Shown one piece after another: positions 9,545-21,400 of a DNA stretch of 64,000 nt. The position numbers and the translations under genes are program-made. Numbering within the stretch: position 1 is the first letter of the stretch; the number at the start of each line of letters is the position of its first letter. The stretch is from Adiantum capillus-veneris (Eukaryota > Streptophyta > Polypodiopsida > Polypodiales > Pteridaceae): contig CM043969.1 of assembly GCA_014529385.2 (NCBI GenBank), positions 14,879,446-14,943,445 on the forward strand, read 5' to 3'. The notes beneath the pieces were generated by a model, which worked only from the letters and a program-made list of their open reading frames with translations, searched no databases and was not told the origin of the DNA.

Positions 9545-10365
9545 TGACCTCTTCTTCTTCAATGCATCATGTGCCTGCCATGTCCTTACCCTTGGTATAT
9601 GACAAAATGTAGGGTCCTTCTGTATGGATCGGCAAGTGCTCTTGTGAATATAATTAGGTATCTAGAGTTCTTTTTCAACCAGTTCTTTCTCCATTTGGGG
9701 TGGATATCATCTGAGCCTTCTGCCTACATATCCTTGTAAAGTCTTTCCTTAACTTGCAGTAGCTCCACCTTTATCAATGGGTAGGGCAGTGATTGTTGAT
9801 GCCATTGAGCATTGATTTTGTTGGGAGTGAGATGAGTTACATTTATTGAGTGGAGAACTCTCAACTCCCAATCCATTGTTGCTTTCCATTTAGCATCTGC
9901 TTCTTGGACAATCTGCTCTTACACTCTATCTTCCTCGGCTTTAGAAAGCTAGACCATTGGCATCTGCTCGGCTTCAGTTTGATTGGTACTTGAAACTCTG
10001 ATTCTCCTGCTAGCCCTTCTGATGGCCGTGTTTCCATATTAGCAAAAGAGATTGATGGTATGTCTATGGTTGGCTGTTTAGAGGTTCTTGCCTCCTCCTA
10101 AGTTTCTGTATATCCCTCTCTTAGCAGCTGATTGACTCTCTTCAATTCTTCTATTTCCTTGAGAAATTGCTCTTCTCTTTATACCCGCATCAATGCAAGG
10201 TCTCGTCTTTGTGTTTGTTCCAGCTTCAGCTCAAGTTCAAGGTCTTTGTTCCTCTTTCATAAAGTCTTATAGACTTCACGTACTGCACGTGATCTATTGC
10301 TTGCCTGGTTGTTGACTTCAATACTTGAGTGAAAGTAGTCGCAACTGCATGGTTTGAAGTTTTTT
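9545..10365 (-). pseudogene. Decayed coding-like stretch of element I
   Basis: The minus strand is rich in Lys, Glu, Gln and Arg codons, as in a coiled-coil Gag linker, but has many breaks and no recognisable domain. Listed so the 0.8 kb is not left unexplained. Confidence 0.3.
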
Positions 10366-10872
10366 ACTATGGCGGTCTCTTTGAAAGGAAGTGGAAATGT
10401 TGGTGGTAAAGGCGAGCTGGATCCTCCACTTGTCGTAGGATGAGATCAAAGAAGGTGGCAGAAGCATTATCCTTGGTAAAAGTACTTGCTGTTTTCCTAT
10501 CTCTGGCTCGCATTGTCATACCTTCTGTTGGCAGCTTAAGTGCCTCGACCACTATATCTTTGGTGATAACCACTTCAACCTTTTGACCATGATGATCTTT
10601 GATCTGAGCCGATCCATCTTCTTTGATTGTGGGTAACAATTCATATGCTTTTTGGAAATCCACTGCACATGGCTCTAGGTCGTAGAAATCTCGAAGCCCA
10701 GTCTTCTGTTGGCTTCCTTGGTGTCTGTGTTGTTTTCTTCGAGCTGCTCTTTATACAGGTAGGTTGCCTTTGTCGTCTTTATTACTGAGCTCGGATCTAA
10801 CTGGTACGGTGGCAATTCTTGCAGCTGATCTTTTTGAGACATCCTTTTCTTTGCCTTCTCAGTCGCTTGCAT
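10366..10872 (-). pseudogene. Gag-like N-terminal region of element I
   Basis: A lysine-rich start (MQATEKAKKRMSQKDQLQEL) is followed by a segment with TKDIVVEALKLPTEG and ARLYHQHFHFLSKR. The phrase 'valine-leucine-proline-x-glycine' after a helical lead-in resembles the N-terminal region of some plant Gypsy proteins; this is from memory and unverified. It differs from the Gag start of D although the leaders share repeats. Confidence 0.4.
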
Positions 10873-11058
10873 TGTACCTATTAGGCAAATACAATGTCAA
10901 AGTTAGAAAATTTTACGGATTCTGCTCTGAAATGCCCTGAGCCTGAATAGTTGGCAAATGATGTCCATTTTGCTTCAAATCCATTTTGGAGCATGCATAG
11001 ATGCATAAAAACATGTAGAGATCAATATCATGCAGTCTAGGCAAAAATTGCAACAAAA

Positions 11059-11656
11059 GTAAATAATCGTGATTATTTACAGCTAGAGATTTTTTCCAAC
11101 TTTTGCATTTTTGACATCACAAGCTTGGAACATGTGGCATTTAGGTACTCTGAGGGAAGTGTGGGCTCATTTGAGTGCACGGGGTGGAAATGGTGCCAGA
11201 TTTAGGTTTTTAGACTCTAAAATAGTAGATATAAAGAGATTTTGAGTTTCTGAATTCCAAACTTGCTCAAACTTGATTAGTGGGCTTGAGACATCATTTT
11301 CTTTGGTCCCATAAGGTCAAAGTTGCAAATTGCATCCATTTAGGTAAAACGTAAATAATTGTGATTATTAACTTTTTCATCAATTTGTATATTTTTTTGT
11401 TGCAACTTGGTTCTAGGCATGATGTAGAGTCTGTGTGTGAGATATGGGGTGATTTGGATCAAAAAATGTGACAGTTAACTCAAAAATTGGATTGAAAAGA
11501 CTTTGGTACGTTTTTTGACAAATTCAAAGTTTTTCTTGATCATTTTGGCTCATACTTGACATGTGACATGTGATAGATGTGTACAAGTGATAGGTGAAGT
11601 GAAGAGATCAATTTCAAGCCAAACAAGCATAAAAGTAAATAATTATGATTATTTAT
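11059..11656. repeat. Three 22-bp palindromes at ~285-bp spacing in the element I leader
   Basis: Copies lie at 11059-11080, 11351-11372 and 11635-11656, spaced 292 and 284 bp. Each fits the pattern GTAAATAATYRTGATTATTTAC with few changes. Flanking text also repeats loosely (for example CAAACTTGATTAGTGGGCTTG), so the unit is a diverged tandem repeat of about 285 bp. Confidence 0.8.
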
Positions 11657-11936
11657 AGGAGTCACATTTTATTTGCAAGAATTGACAAGTTGATGACCTA
11701 AACATCTTTAATACATCTAAAACAAGTCCTAAAATGAATTTGGTAAAGTTCAATCGTGTTGGCATCACTTCATGCTTTTGTTGACTTTGAAATCACGGAT
11801 TTTTGTGACTACTTGGCATGAAGAGTTGGTTAGTCACTTTTGAAGCTATGGACTTGTCCGCTACATAGTTCTGATACTACTAATCCACTTTTGGCCCATT
11901 CGGAGTCAGTTTGACTTCATATGTCAAATTTGATGC

Positions 11937-14035
11937 TGGTACAACCAAAGTGTGTCGACTCTAGAAGGTGGCATCGACAGATATGTGCAGGCTAGCAGAA
12001 TCTTGGCAAAAGGCTGGAGCAGCTAGGAAGACCATGGGCTCACAAGCAGTAGCGGAAATGTATGCTTGATGTGGTCTAAAGGCCAAGGAAGGCTCCATGA
12101 GAGGCTATTTGGGGAGCATATGAAGGAGGTGCAAAGTGCATCTTTTGAGTCCAAGAATGAAGAGCTTGAAGTGTTGAAGGATCAGGTCCAAACGGCTCAT
12201 CAAACCGAGCTACAGAGCTCAAGTTATTAAAGGTTGAAGGTTCGATGTGTTGCAGATTCTTGCCGGACAAGGTAGCTAGGGACAGGTGGCCCAGGCAGGT
12301 GTCAGTGGATACATGTATAGTGATCGAGTTATGGAGCATACCTGTCTTCTTGAATTGCAAATCGGAGCTCGAGTTAGCAAGATATGGTCAGTTGAAGTTT
12401 TTCTGGGGGCCAGTTCTAAGCCCACTTGCCTGCATTGGGAAATGCACCATTTGGTGTTTTCATGAGCTCGCCAAGTGTTTGGTGCGTAGTATGCAGCGTA
12501 TGATGCTAACAAGAAGTGACTGTACGTCAAACGGAGTCCGGTTGTTTGCGGCCTCGATTCGAGGGCTTAGAGAACTAAAAAAACGATGAGGTTGGATGGG
12601 TTTGAAGTCGACACCATGGAGTTATGCCTAGGCTTTGAAGTCTGACAACCCGGCACTGGAGCCATCAATGGCAGGCATTGCAAGTTGGAGGAAACAAAGT
12701 TTTGTTTAAAAGTGGTTTTTGTTTTTGTTCAAAAGCCTTAAGAGGCTGGAGCTTTATGGTGCTTCCACATGACACTGTAAAACCCACATGCACGGGAGGG
12801 ATGCCGGATATCGGTGTATATAGCCTGGCTCGTGGCCATTCAAGAGCATCAACAGAGGGAGGGAAGCTCCCATGTGGCGTGAGCTATGGAGTTAGCTATT
12901 GGTGGCGCTGTTGGCGCTGTGCCTGGCGGCGCGGGGAGGAGGCCGGGCGGTTTTGGCAAGTGGTGGTGGCGATAATGCAATGCACGTGCCCGCCTGTGGT
13001 GGTCCCGACTCCTTGCGACAATGATGACATGGTAGTGCCGCCAGGGGCACGTGCCCACGGCCTTTAAGACCCCAATTTTTAGAAGAGGACCCCCACCAAT
13101 AGCGACATTGCTATTGCTTGGAAGGGGAGGGCAGAGAGAGGAGAAAATCCCGAGGATGTACAAGGAGCCCAGTCAGGGGAGGGATCTTGAAGTGAAGGCG
13201 AGGGGTGAAAAAAAAGAAAGAAGGTAAGCTTGAGGCCGGTCAAGGGGAGGAATCCCACCAAGGGATAACAAGTGAGAGCTTGAAGGCTTCAGGGTGCAAA
13301 TCAAAAGTGGAATCCCACAACAAGGGTGTCAAGAAAGAGAAAAATAGGGAAAAACCAAAGAGATGAAGCCAAAAGGAGAGCTGGGAGACCAAATTGGGCA
13401 AGTGTGCACCATGCAGATACCAAACACCAAAAAAGTGCTAAGTGGCGGCCATGCAAGGAAATTTCTAAAGGAAGCTCCAGTTAGTTGTACGAGCTAGATA
13501 GCTCTCATTTTTTTTTTCATTTTTAGCCTTAGCCAAGCCTTATAAAAGGGCACATGAGTATTTTTTGAGGGCTTTTTTTGCTAGAGAGAGTGGTTGGAGG
13601 TTTTCAAGCCTGTGTATTGTAAGCTTGCCATTGGAGTTGCATACTTGACTGTACTACCCCCTATGCAATAATACCAAATATTTGTCCCTACTTCTTGTGT
13701 TGCTTCTCCCTACCCCCCTCCTTTTCTCTTGCTCTTTGTGTACTTGCCGGTGTTTGCACAGGGTTTGCCTGCAGCTTGAAGGGTGTCACTAAGAGGGCAT
13801 AATTGGGGCGTCTTGTGTGTCGGAAAGGGTGAGTTGAACAATGTGGGTGTGTTTGTGTTGAAGGGTGTTTTTTGCAAGGTTCGAGGGGGTTGTTCGGTAT
13901 GCTAAAGTGGAATTGTTATTGCAAATTAGCCAATTTGAAGGTGTTATTAGAGAGGTCAGGGGTGCTGTGGAATCCTTGGGCTATAGAGAGGCAAACATTG
14001 TGTGTGCTGGTTGTGTTCCCTATTCCCCCTCTCCA
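11937..14035 (+). repeat. 5' LTR of element B
   Basis: It starts TGGTACAACCAAAG and ends CCCCTCTCCA. It matches 41357-43556 throughout. A TATAAAA box is at 13541. Short reading frames inside it are not genes. A palindrome with CAATAGCGACATTGCTATTG is at 13097-13116. Confidence 0.92.
13541..13547 (+). promoter_or_regulatory. TATA box of element B, 5' LTR
   Basis: TATAAAAGGG lies about 490 bp before the LTR end and is kept at 43064 in the 3' LTR. U3 would be about 1.6 kb. Confidence 0.6.
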
Positions 14036-14040
14036 TCTTC

Positions 14041-14057
14041 TGGTGCCCCCACTGAGG
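14041..14057 (+). other. Primer-binding site of element B
   Basis: TGGTGCCCCCACTGAGG lies six bases after the 5' LTR and agrees with element A. The tRNA was not identified. Confidence 0.75.
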
Positions 14058-14112
14058 AGCAGCTGATTGCTCATCGGTGTTGATCAAAGACGATGGTTTC
14101 CATCAAGGAGAG

Positions 14113-15300
14113 ATGGCATCGCATAGTTATGGACCAGTTTTCACTGGAGAAGAAGATCCAGAAGAGTGGATGACAGATTTTGAGTTGTATATGCTATCAC
14201 TGCATATGCCAAATGAAGATAGCAAAATGCAAAAGATTCCGTTGTTGATGCGGGGAAGAGCAAAGACATGGTTCTATGCTTTGGAAGGAGAGCCAAGATT
14301 TATGTGGCCGGCATTGCGGGCTCGTTTTCTACAAGATTTTCAAAAAGAGGTATATCCTATCAATTTGGATGCAAGGTTGAAAAATTTGAAGCAGGAAGTG
14401 AACAAGGAATTTGGTGTCTTCCTCGCCCGCTTCGCAGAATGCTGGAAGGGCTTTGCAGTGGCCATGCAGTTGGTCAATGGTGGTGAGTACTTTAAATTGG
14501 AAAAGTTTATGGCTTGTTTGTATCCCAAAGTTCGTGAAAAGGTGGATTTCGAGGGCCTGGAGAATTGCAATGGGGTTGTTGCTATTGCATGGTCTACGAG
14601 TCGGAAAATAAAGAAGAAGATTGAGCAAGGTGCATTGGCGTACAAAGCGATGGTTCCCAATCTGACCTCAAATCCGAAAGAAGAAGTTCAAATGGAGAAT
14701 CAATCCAATTGAGGGGTAGCAACCGTTCCTCAACAATGGGTACGTACAGTTCAAGATTTATATGAGCAAATGCAAGAGTTGCGTTTAAGTGTTATGGACA
14801 AAGGTCAAGCAAGGACGGAAAGAGGCAGGACTAGGCAATTGCCTGGCAGATGTTACAATTGCGGAGAGGACGACCACTATGCTCCAAATTTCCCTCACTT
14901 ACCAAGGGAAAGGGGCGACATGTCTCCTTTGTTTGGTAGAGGCAGGGATCAGGCACAGTTTAAATGCTAAAAGGGAGCAACAAGCAGTTGAAAACCAAGC
15001 ATAGGTGGCTCCATCAGGTAATGATGAAGTACAAAGGGTTAATATTATTGGTGCTGACAGGCAGGAGGTTGATATTATGGCCAACAAAAGAGCACAAGGT
15101 GAAAGAGAGACCGAGATGAAACGTGAAACTAGAGCAAAGAAGGGGAAAGAAAAGGTGAACAAAGGTAGAGAGCAGCCAGAGCCAAGCAAAAGAAGACGAA
15201 GACGAAGAATTACTCAGAAGGATTTTCAGTTGGGACGCCGTAATCCTGAGTATGATATGGTAAGAGAGGTTCAAAATCCAAAGGCTAACATCACTTTTGG
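14113..15300 (+). pseudogene. gag: Gag and linker of element B
   Basis: It starts with MASHSYGPVFTGEE, matching A. The capsid domain has MRGRAKTWFYALEGEP and the KVREKVDFEGLEN motif; a zinc knuckle (RCYNCGEDDHYAP) and a basic linker (PSKRRRRRR) follow. Gag would form the particle that holds the RNA. Compared with A the region is broken. Similar charged linkers between Gag and protease in A and B suggest a shared polyprotein layout. Confidence 0.8.
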
Positions 15301-15399
15301 GCAGCTGCTTGCATTAAACGCTAAATTAAGGAGGCAGTGGTCAACCAGTGTCAGTACGAGGCTTCCTCGAGTGGGAGGAGATGTGCATGCGGTACAGAA

Positions 15400-15790
15400 T
15401 TTAGCCTTAAGGGTGGGGAGTCCGACCGATGTGCTTCCAGTGGTGGACGTTTTGCTTGAGAAGAAGAAGCATGTTCAAGCCTACATTGATGGTGGTGCCC
15501 AAGTTTGTGTGATCACTAAATCTGCTATGAGGGAGATTAGTATTAAAGCTGTTGTCAGGTCCAATGTGCGAATGAGGATGGCCAACCATGCCAAAGCTCG
15601 GTGTTTAGGAGTGGCACAGAATGTGAAGGTAAAGGTTATGGGAGTTGAATGCTTAATCGATTCTTTTGTCATGAAAGCAGGAGAAAACGCTTATTCAATT
15701 ATATTGGGGAGGCCATGGTTGTTGGAAATTGGGGCCAAGCAAGATTGGGAGACAAGGGTGTATACTTTGCCGGATCGAGAAAATGGAGGA
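15400..15790 (+). pseudogene. Protease domain of element B
   Basis: The retropepsin active-site loop region reads AYIDGGAQVCVITKSA. The flap-distal motif IILGRPWLLEIGAKQDW follows about 75 residues later, as in plant Gypsy proteases. It would cut the polyprotein. Confidence 0.75.
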
Positions 15791-16199
15791 CAGATTGTGT
15801 TGGATCTAAAGACCAAGGAGAGCCGTTTTCATCCATCAGCCGGGGGAGATAATCGAGACTTCAGCACTAGTTACGAGTATGAAACTAAGTCTACTTATGA
15901 TGAAGGGTTAACCAGTGTTGAAGAGGAGGAGAGCAAAGAAGATTTATTGAAGCTGGATACAGATTTATTCGGAGTCACCGTAGACTCTACCATTGCAAGG
16001 AAAGGTATGCAAGCTCGTTTTTGTAGTCTGAAGGCTAAAGAGGTGGAAGATATGCTAGGTACAGATTTAACAAAGCAGGAGAAGGAAGGCTATACGGACC
16101 TATGTGCATCCTATCTCGACCTATTTGCGACAGAGTATAAAGATCTGAGGGGAGCTAAAGGAGTGGAGCATCATATCCTACTTAAAGAAGGATACAGGC

Positions 16200-16787
16200 C
16201 AAAACTTAAAGAAGGATACAGGCCAAAAGCACAGAAGCTTAGGAGGTTGGGAGATATTCAGAAGGAGGCTCTATGGCAAGAGGTCAACAAGTTGCTCGAG
16301 GTAGGTATCATATATCCAGTGAAAGAGTCTGAATGGGTTTCTCCTGTTGTTATTACCCCAAAGAAAAATGGAAAATGGCGAGTATGTGTAGACTATAAGC
16401 CTTTGAATGCTGCAACCAAGCGGAATCATTACCCTCTGCCATTTCAGGATGAGATTTTAAACCAGGTTGCCAGACACAAATGCTATTCTATTATGGATGG
16501 TTTTTCAGGATATTTTCAGATTGTTATTGCTTTGGAGGACTAGCTAAAGACTACCTTCATTTCTCCATGGGGTTGCTTTGCCTACTGTAGGATTCCTTTT
16601 GCACTGGTGAATGCGTATGATACATTTCAGTATTGGATGAACAAGGTGTTTGGGCCATACTTAGGTACGTTCATTAGAGTTTTCATGGATGATATTGGTT
16701 GTTATAGTTCCAGGGCATAACATTTATCCAAGTTGAGGCTATGTTTTCAAAGGCTAGATGAAGAAGGAGGTCAATTGAATCCAAAGA
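16200..16787 (+). pseudogene. Reverse transcriptase of element B, first part
   Basis: Motifs seen are EWVSPVVITPKKNGKWRVCV, DYKPLNAATKRNHYPLP and DGFSGYFQI, then the FMDD-type catalytic block. It is interrupted by element G, and related sequence resumes at 25318. Confidence 0.8.
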
Positions 16788-17181
16788 TGTTATGGCACGA
16801 GTCGCACATGCGGTCCTGCGGTGGTCTAGACATTGCGGATCAGGAGTCATGCGGTATGCGGCGGCCGTGGCGGCAGTTCTTCACAGGATATCATGGGACA
16901 AGAGTGTGTGCACCGTTCCCGATCTACGTTGGAGCAGCGGTTGTATATGGAGGGGCATACCTGTCTTTTGATGTAACCAACCAACCTCTATGTATTTCAT
17001 GACATCTACTGTTGTAACTCTGTCTCCGGATTACATATGAATGAAGCAGGAGGTGTTCTGTGCCTGTGTACTGTGTACTGTCTTCTCTCCTATCTCTATG
17101 TGTCTGATGTTCACCTAATGTAGTTTGCGGGTAATCATTCCCGTAATGCCTATTGCTCTTGTGCGGGCAATAGCCATTACA
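16788..17181 (+). repeat. 5' LTR of element G
   Basis: TGTTATGGCACGAG...GCCATTACA. An inverted repeat near its end pairs 17143-17156 with 17167-17180 (13 of 14 bases, 10-base loop). Confidence 0.95.
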
Positions 17182-17183
17182 TC

Positions 17184-17199
17184 TGGCGACCACGATGCG
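17184..17199 (+). other. Probable primer-binding site of element G
   Basis: TGGCGACCACGATGCG begins two bases after the 5' LTR. It does not resemble the usual tRNA-Met or tRNA-Asp sites; the primer is unknown. Confidence 0.55.
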
Positions 17200-17225
17200 T
17201 GATGGACGACCTGCGATGAATATGC

Positions 17226-18290
17226 ATGCGCACTAGGTCGCAGGGTCCGCTTGACCCTGTGGTTCCAATTGTAGGAAGACGTCGGAGAAGAGGCGGTTTG
17301 GATGAATTTGTTTTTTCTTCACTGTGGGTTGAGGAATCTGTATCTCCATCACCAAGCCCGGTGCGTGGTAGGCGGTTACGGCGGGCAAGGCGTACTCCAC
17401 ACAGTCAGTCATACCCTCCTATAGTACGTTCACCCTCACCCACACAGGTTGCTCCACCACTGTCTCCGGTAAGCAGTCCGGGGGTGTCTCCGCCACTGTC
17501 CCCACCTCCTAGTGCTCGTCAACTTTTTCCGGGGGGAGGTACAGTTGGGCAAGGGGTGATGGCTCATCCTCAGATTAAGTATAGTCGATTTCGAGGTCTT
17601 TCGAGAGAAGACCCTCATGCACATTTGTGTCAATTCAATAAAGCTTATGGATTGAATCATCCTGGGGTGGTGATTCCTCTCCATCAACAATCAGTGTTTG
17701 AATCTACACTCTCGGGGAAAGCTGCGAAATGGTTGTCCGAATACCCGGATGATCATTTTCAAACGTATGTTGACGGATCCAGAGCGTTTCCACGAAGGTT
17801 TAGAATGGAAAAGATAGTCCCTCAACATTTGGAAAAGCTTCGAACGTTGCGGCAGAAGTCATTGCCAGTGGAGGATTACGCTGCAAATTTCGGATGCTTT
17901 TGCAAAGGGTGCCTCAGGCACAAAGGCCGGCAGCAGAGGTGCTGAATGATTATTTTTTACGGGGCTTAACAAGGATCTCAGAACTGCTATGGCAACAATG
18001 GATAAGGTAACTACTCCACTAGATAATGTAATTGTTAGGGCTGTAGTAGCAGGAGAAGCTTTAGAGGATACGGAATCTCCAAAGAAATCAAAGAAAAAAG
18101 ACAGGAAGAAATCTCATCGGAAGTCGCAAGACAGTGGCAGTGATAGTTTGGGGTCGGAGTCCACAGTATCATATTCCTCAGACTCAGGCAACAGCGATTC
18201 GGGGAAAGAATCGGAAGAGACACCTTGGAAAAAATCCAAGCGTCACGGGAAAGGTGTTTCATCCGGATCATCGGAATCGATTGCGGTGGC
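17226..18290 (+). pseudogene. gag: Gag of element G
   Basis: It begins MRTRSQGPLDPVVP, a basic and proline-rich tail. A capsid domain follows with REDPHAHLCQFNKAY and GKAAKWLSEYPDDHFQ, and the RTLRQKSLPVEDY motif typical of plant Gypsy Gag. A serine/lysine-rich linker (SDSLGSESTVSYSSDSG) leads to the zinc knuckles. The start is the first ATG after the PBS. The region has about one break. Confidence 0.8.
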
Positions 18291-18680
18291 TAAAAGTCTG
18301 AAGGAACTATGGTGTACCCAGTGTTGGAATCCGGGCCATGTTGCTCAGGAGTACGCAATGAATCAGAAGTGGTGTGCGATTTGCACGACCAATACTCATA
18401 ACACAGTGGAATGTTATTTCAACGGTCGGGGTCGTCGGAGTCGAGGAGACTCTTCTACATGGCAACAACCACAGATAGGGCAGGGACAAGAGCCTGCTGT
18501 GGTGATGGCTCATGCTCATACATCAGAGACGCCTTTGCAAGGTGAAGCAGAAGGACGGGGTCAAGGAGGAGGACGAGGTCGCGGAAGAGGTGGCCGAGAT
18601 CCTAATCGACCCAAGACCTGCCTTTTTTGTTTGGGGGATGGGCACTGGCGATCCGAGTGTACTGAAGCTATGGAATATAA
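18290..18680 (+). pseudogene. Nucleocapsid region of element G with three zinc-knuckle motifs
   Basis: Three Cys/His clusters lie at about 18310, 18380 and 18620: CTQCWNPGHVAQE, CAICTTNTHNTVEC and CLFCLGDGHWRSEC. A Gly/Arg-rich segment (GRGRGGRDPNRPK) precedes the third. Such knuckles bind RNA during packaging. Gypsy Gag usually has one or two. Confidence 0.75.
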
Positions 18681-19079
18681 TCGAAAGAAGCAGGAACGCG
18701 CTGAAGGGAAACAGCCTAGTGTGGCTATGGTTCAGATTGAAGGATTGGAGGAGTCCAATCCAGTGGTTTCATTAATCACGCGATCGGGTAAAAATGTGCT
18801 TCCACCACTTGATGTAAAGATTCCGGATTGGACGGCTCAAGAAGAAGTGCGGAAAAAGACCGTGTCCTGGTTGCCACTATCTGCACCACTAGTGAAGTCA
18901 TCAGGACCATCGACTGTGGGTCTGGAAATAAAGGAAGGAAAAGTTGGAAATAAGGATGATATTCGAGAAGAGGAGGATTGGAATTCAGTTTGGAAAGAGG
19001 TCCTCACGTCACCAATACAAGTACCTCTGGGTTCATTGCTGAAGATTCAGCCCCGTTGTTGCCGACAAATAGGATCACT

Positions 19080-19570
19080 GATACCCGCATTCTGGAGCTT
19101 TCAGTTAGATACCATAGAACATACATTGGCAAGGTACTATTGGATGGAGGAGCGGGAGTAAACATTATTACTCAAGCAACTTGTGAGCATTTTGGACTCA
19201 GTGATTGGGAGCCTGCACCCTTTGTTGTCTGCATGGCAGATCAAAGAAGAGTGCAACCACTGGGGTTACTTCGGGGCATTGTCTTGAATGTGGCGGGCTT
19301 ATCTTTTTCCGTTTCCTTAGTAGTCTTCAATATTGAGGATCATAATCATGATTATCACATTATCTTGGGGAGACCCTGGTTACGGCAAGCGAGGATAAAG
19401 CATAATCTTTTTCCATTTCCTTAGTAGTCTTGAATATTGAGGATCATAATCATGATTATCACATTATCTTGGGGAGACCCTGGTTACGACAAGCGAGGGT
19501 GAAGCATAATTGGGGAACAATTATGCTTACAGTAAAGAAGGGTAGAAGGAAAGTGCGGGTGATGTTGGGA
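19080..19570 (+). pseudogene. Protease region of element G
   Basis: The active-site region reads VLLDGGAGVNIITQ, followed by MADQRRVQPLG and the later motif IILGRPWLRQAR. These are the two diagnostic blocks of plant Gypsy retropepsins. Confidence 0.75.
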
Positions 19571-19899
19571 ACATGCAGACAACTAGTTCGTGCAGCATGG
19601 CCGGTGATAGCAGAAACAATAAATATGGTGGAAGGATTAGAAGAGGATGAAGAGGAGCAATTTCTGAAAGCTAATCCGGATTCGGTCTCTTTATACCTGG
19701 CGGATATTTCTCTGGTTCCGAAGGGGAACTCGGTGGGGGATTCAGGAACTCCAGTAGGAATAGGGGAGCAACAATAGGTGCTTCCAAGTCCTGAATCATT
19801 GGAGGACGTTATTCAGCAAGAACGTGCGTTTGAGGCGCAGATGGAAAAAATTACAAGGGTTAAAGAAGATGAATTAGAGAAGGTCTTTCTTGGGGAGCA

Positions 19900-20830
19900 A
19901 ACGGAGTCGCAGCCCATATACATTAATAAGCAGCTTGAGGAAAGTTTTAGAGATGATTTGATTAAGTTACTGACAGAATTTAAGGATGTTTTCGCATGGG
20001 AATATGCGGATATGCAGGGATTGGATCCTAAGTTTTATCAGCATACGATAAATCTGAAACCGGATGCGGTGCCAGTGAAGCAGCACTCATATAGGATGAA
20101 TCCGAATGTGGCAAAGCAAGTTAAGATGGAAATTGATCGTCTTTTGGAAGTGGGTTTTATTACCCCTATTGATAATCCGGAGTGGATTTCTCCAATTGTG
20201 GTTGTACCAAAGAAAAACAAGCAAATCCGAATTTGTGTGGATTATCGAAAATTGAATGCGGCTACTGTTCCAGATCCTTTTCCTCTTCCATTCTTGGATT
20301 CCATTTTGGATGATGTAGCAGGACATGAGATGTATACTTTTCTGGATGGGTTTAGTGGATATAACCAAATACGAATGGCATTGCAGGATCAGCCAAAAAC
20401 GGCTTTTATTACCGCATGGGGTGTGTTTGCCTGCACAGTGATGTGGTTCGGATTGCGGAATGCGCCTTCAACTTTTCAAAGGGATATGTTTCAAATTTTT
20501 GGTCCTTATTTGATGGATTTTATGAGAATTTTTCTGGATGATCTTAGTGTTTTTGGAGAGCAATTAGAGCACTTGAAGCAATTACGGTTATGATTTATGA
20601 AATGCAGAGAGGTGAAATTCAGTTTGAATCCTTTAAAGTGTGCATTTGCTGTTCGCAGTGGTGGCAGGCTATTGGGGCATATAATTTCTGAAGATGGTAT
20701 TTCCGTGGATCCAGATAAAATAGTCGCAATTATGGAAGCGCCTCCACTGCGGAACCAGAAACAGTGTCAGATTTTCCTAGGTCAAGCCCGTTGGCATGGG
20801 AGACATTTGCGGTTTGTCGCGCATTTGGCA
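19900..20830 (+). pseudogene. Reverse transcriptase of element G
   Basis: Blocks in order: EWISPIVVVPKKNKQIRICV, DYRKLNAATVPDPFPLP, DGFSGYNQIRMA, FGLRNAPSTFQRDM and the catalytic FLDD motif. Then come the thumb block (GHIISEDGISVDPDKI) and the connection. Confidence 0.88.
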
Positions 20831-21400
20831 ATCCCGATTACTCAGACAGCGTATGCTATAGATTTTGAATGGACACAGGAATGTGATTTGGATTTTTGGA
20901 GATTAAAACTTCAGCTATCCAAAGCTCCGATTATGCTTCCTCCGAATTGGGGTCAGGATTTTCATGTGTTTGTGGATGCTTTGGATCAAGCTATTGGCAG
21001 TGTGCTGATGCAGGAACAAAGTCAAGGATGGTTCCGACCTGTCGATTATGCCAGCAGACGATTATCATCCGCAGAAAGAAATTATTCAGTAAAACAGAAA
21101 GGGAATGTTTAGGGATGATTTATTCAGTGAAGAAATTCCGACACTATCTGTTGGGTCGACGTTTTTTCTTCCATGTGGACCATTCGACTCTTTTATACCT
21201 GGTACGTCAACAAAATTTGATGGGAAGATTGTCCAGATGGGTGCTTTTGCTGCAAGAATTTGACTTTGAGGTCATACATCGTCCAGGGGCTCAGCATGCG
21301 GTGGCTGACTACCTATCAAGGTTAGATTCCGGTGAGCCGCCGACGGGTATAGCTGATGAATTTCCGGATGCGTCTCTGTTTCTAACAGGTGTAGTTGTAG
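20830..21400 (+). pseudogene. RNase H region of element G
   Basis: The segment has DALDQAIGSVLMQE, PVDYASRRLSSAERNYS and HVDHSTLLYLVRQ, the Gypsy RNase H pattern, and ends with VADYLSRLDSGEPPTG before integrase. Confidence 0.8.

Larger units (their letters stand above)
9545..11936 (-). mobile_element. Element I: decayed Gypsy-like gag start and repeat-built leader
   Basis: From right to left there is a leader of ~285-bp repeats (about 10900-11936), then Gag-like frames (10366-10872), then coding-like but heavily decayed sequence to about 9545. The leader resembles that of element D at 54000-55900. Element B inserted into the leader: 43692-43712 right of B has a further weak copy of the palindrome, so I probably continues beyond 43557. 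Many breaks; no LTR could be fixed. Confidence 0.5.

Noticed and set aside
11931-11936. TGATG as the start of element B's LTR
   Set aside because: Starting at TGGTAC (11937 and 41357) agrees with element A's LTR end and gives matching ATGC flanks; TGATG gives none.
12076-13261. Frames on both strands near 12.1-13.3 kb
   Set aside because: They lie in the B 5' LTR and recur, altered, in the 3' LTR.
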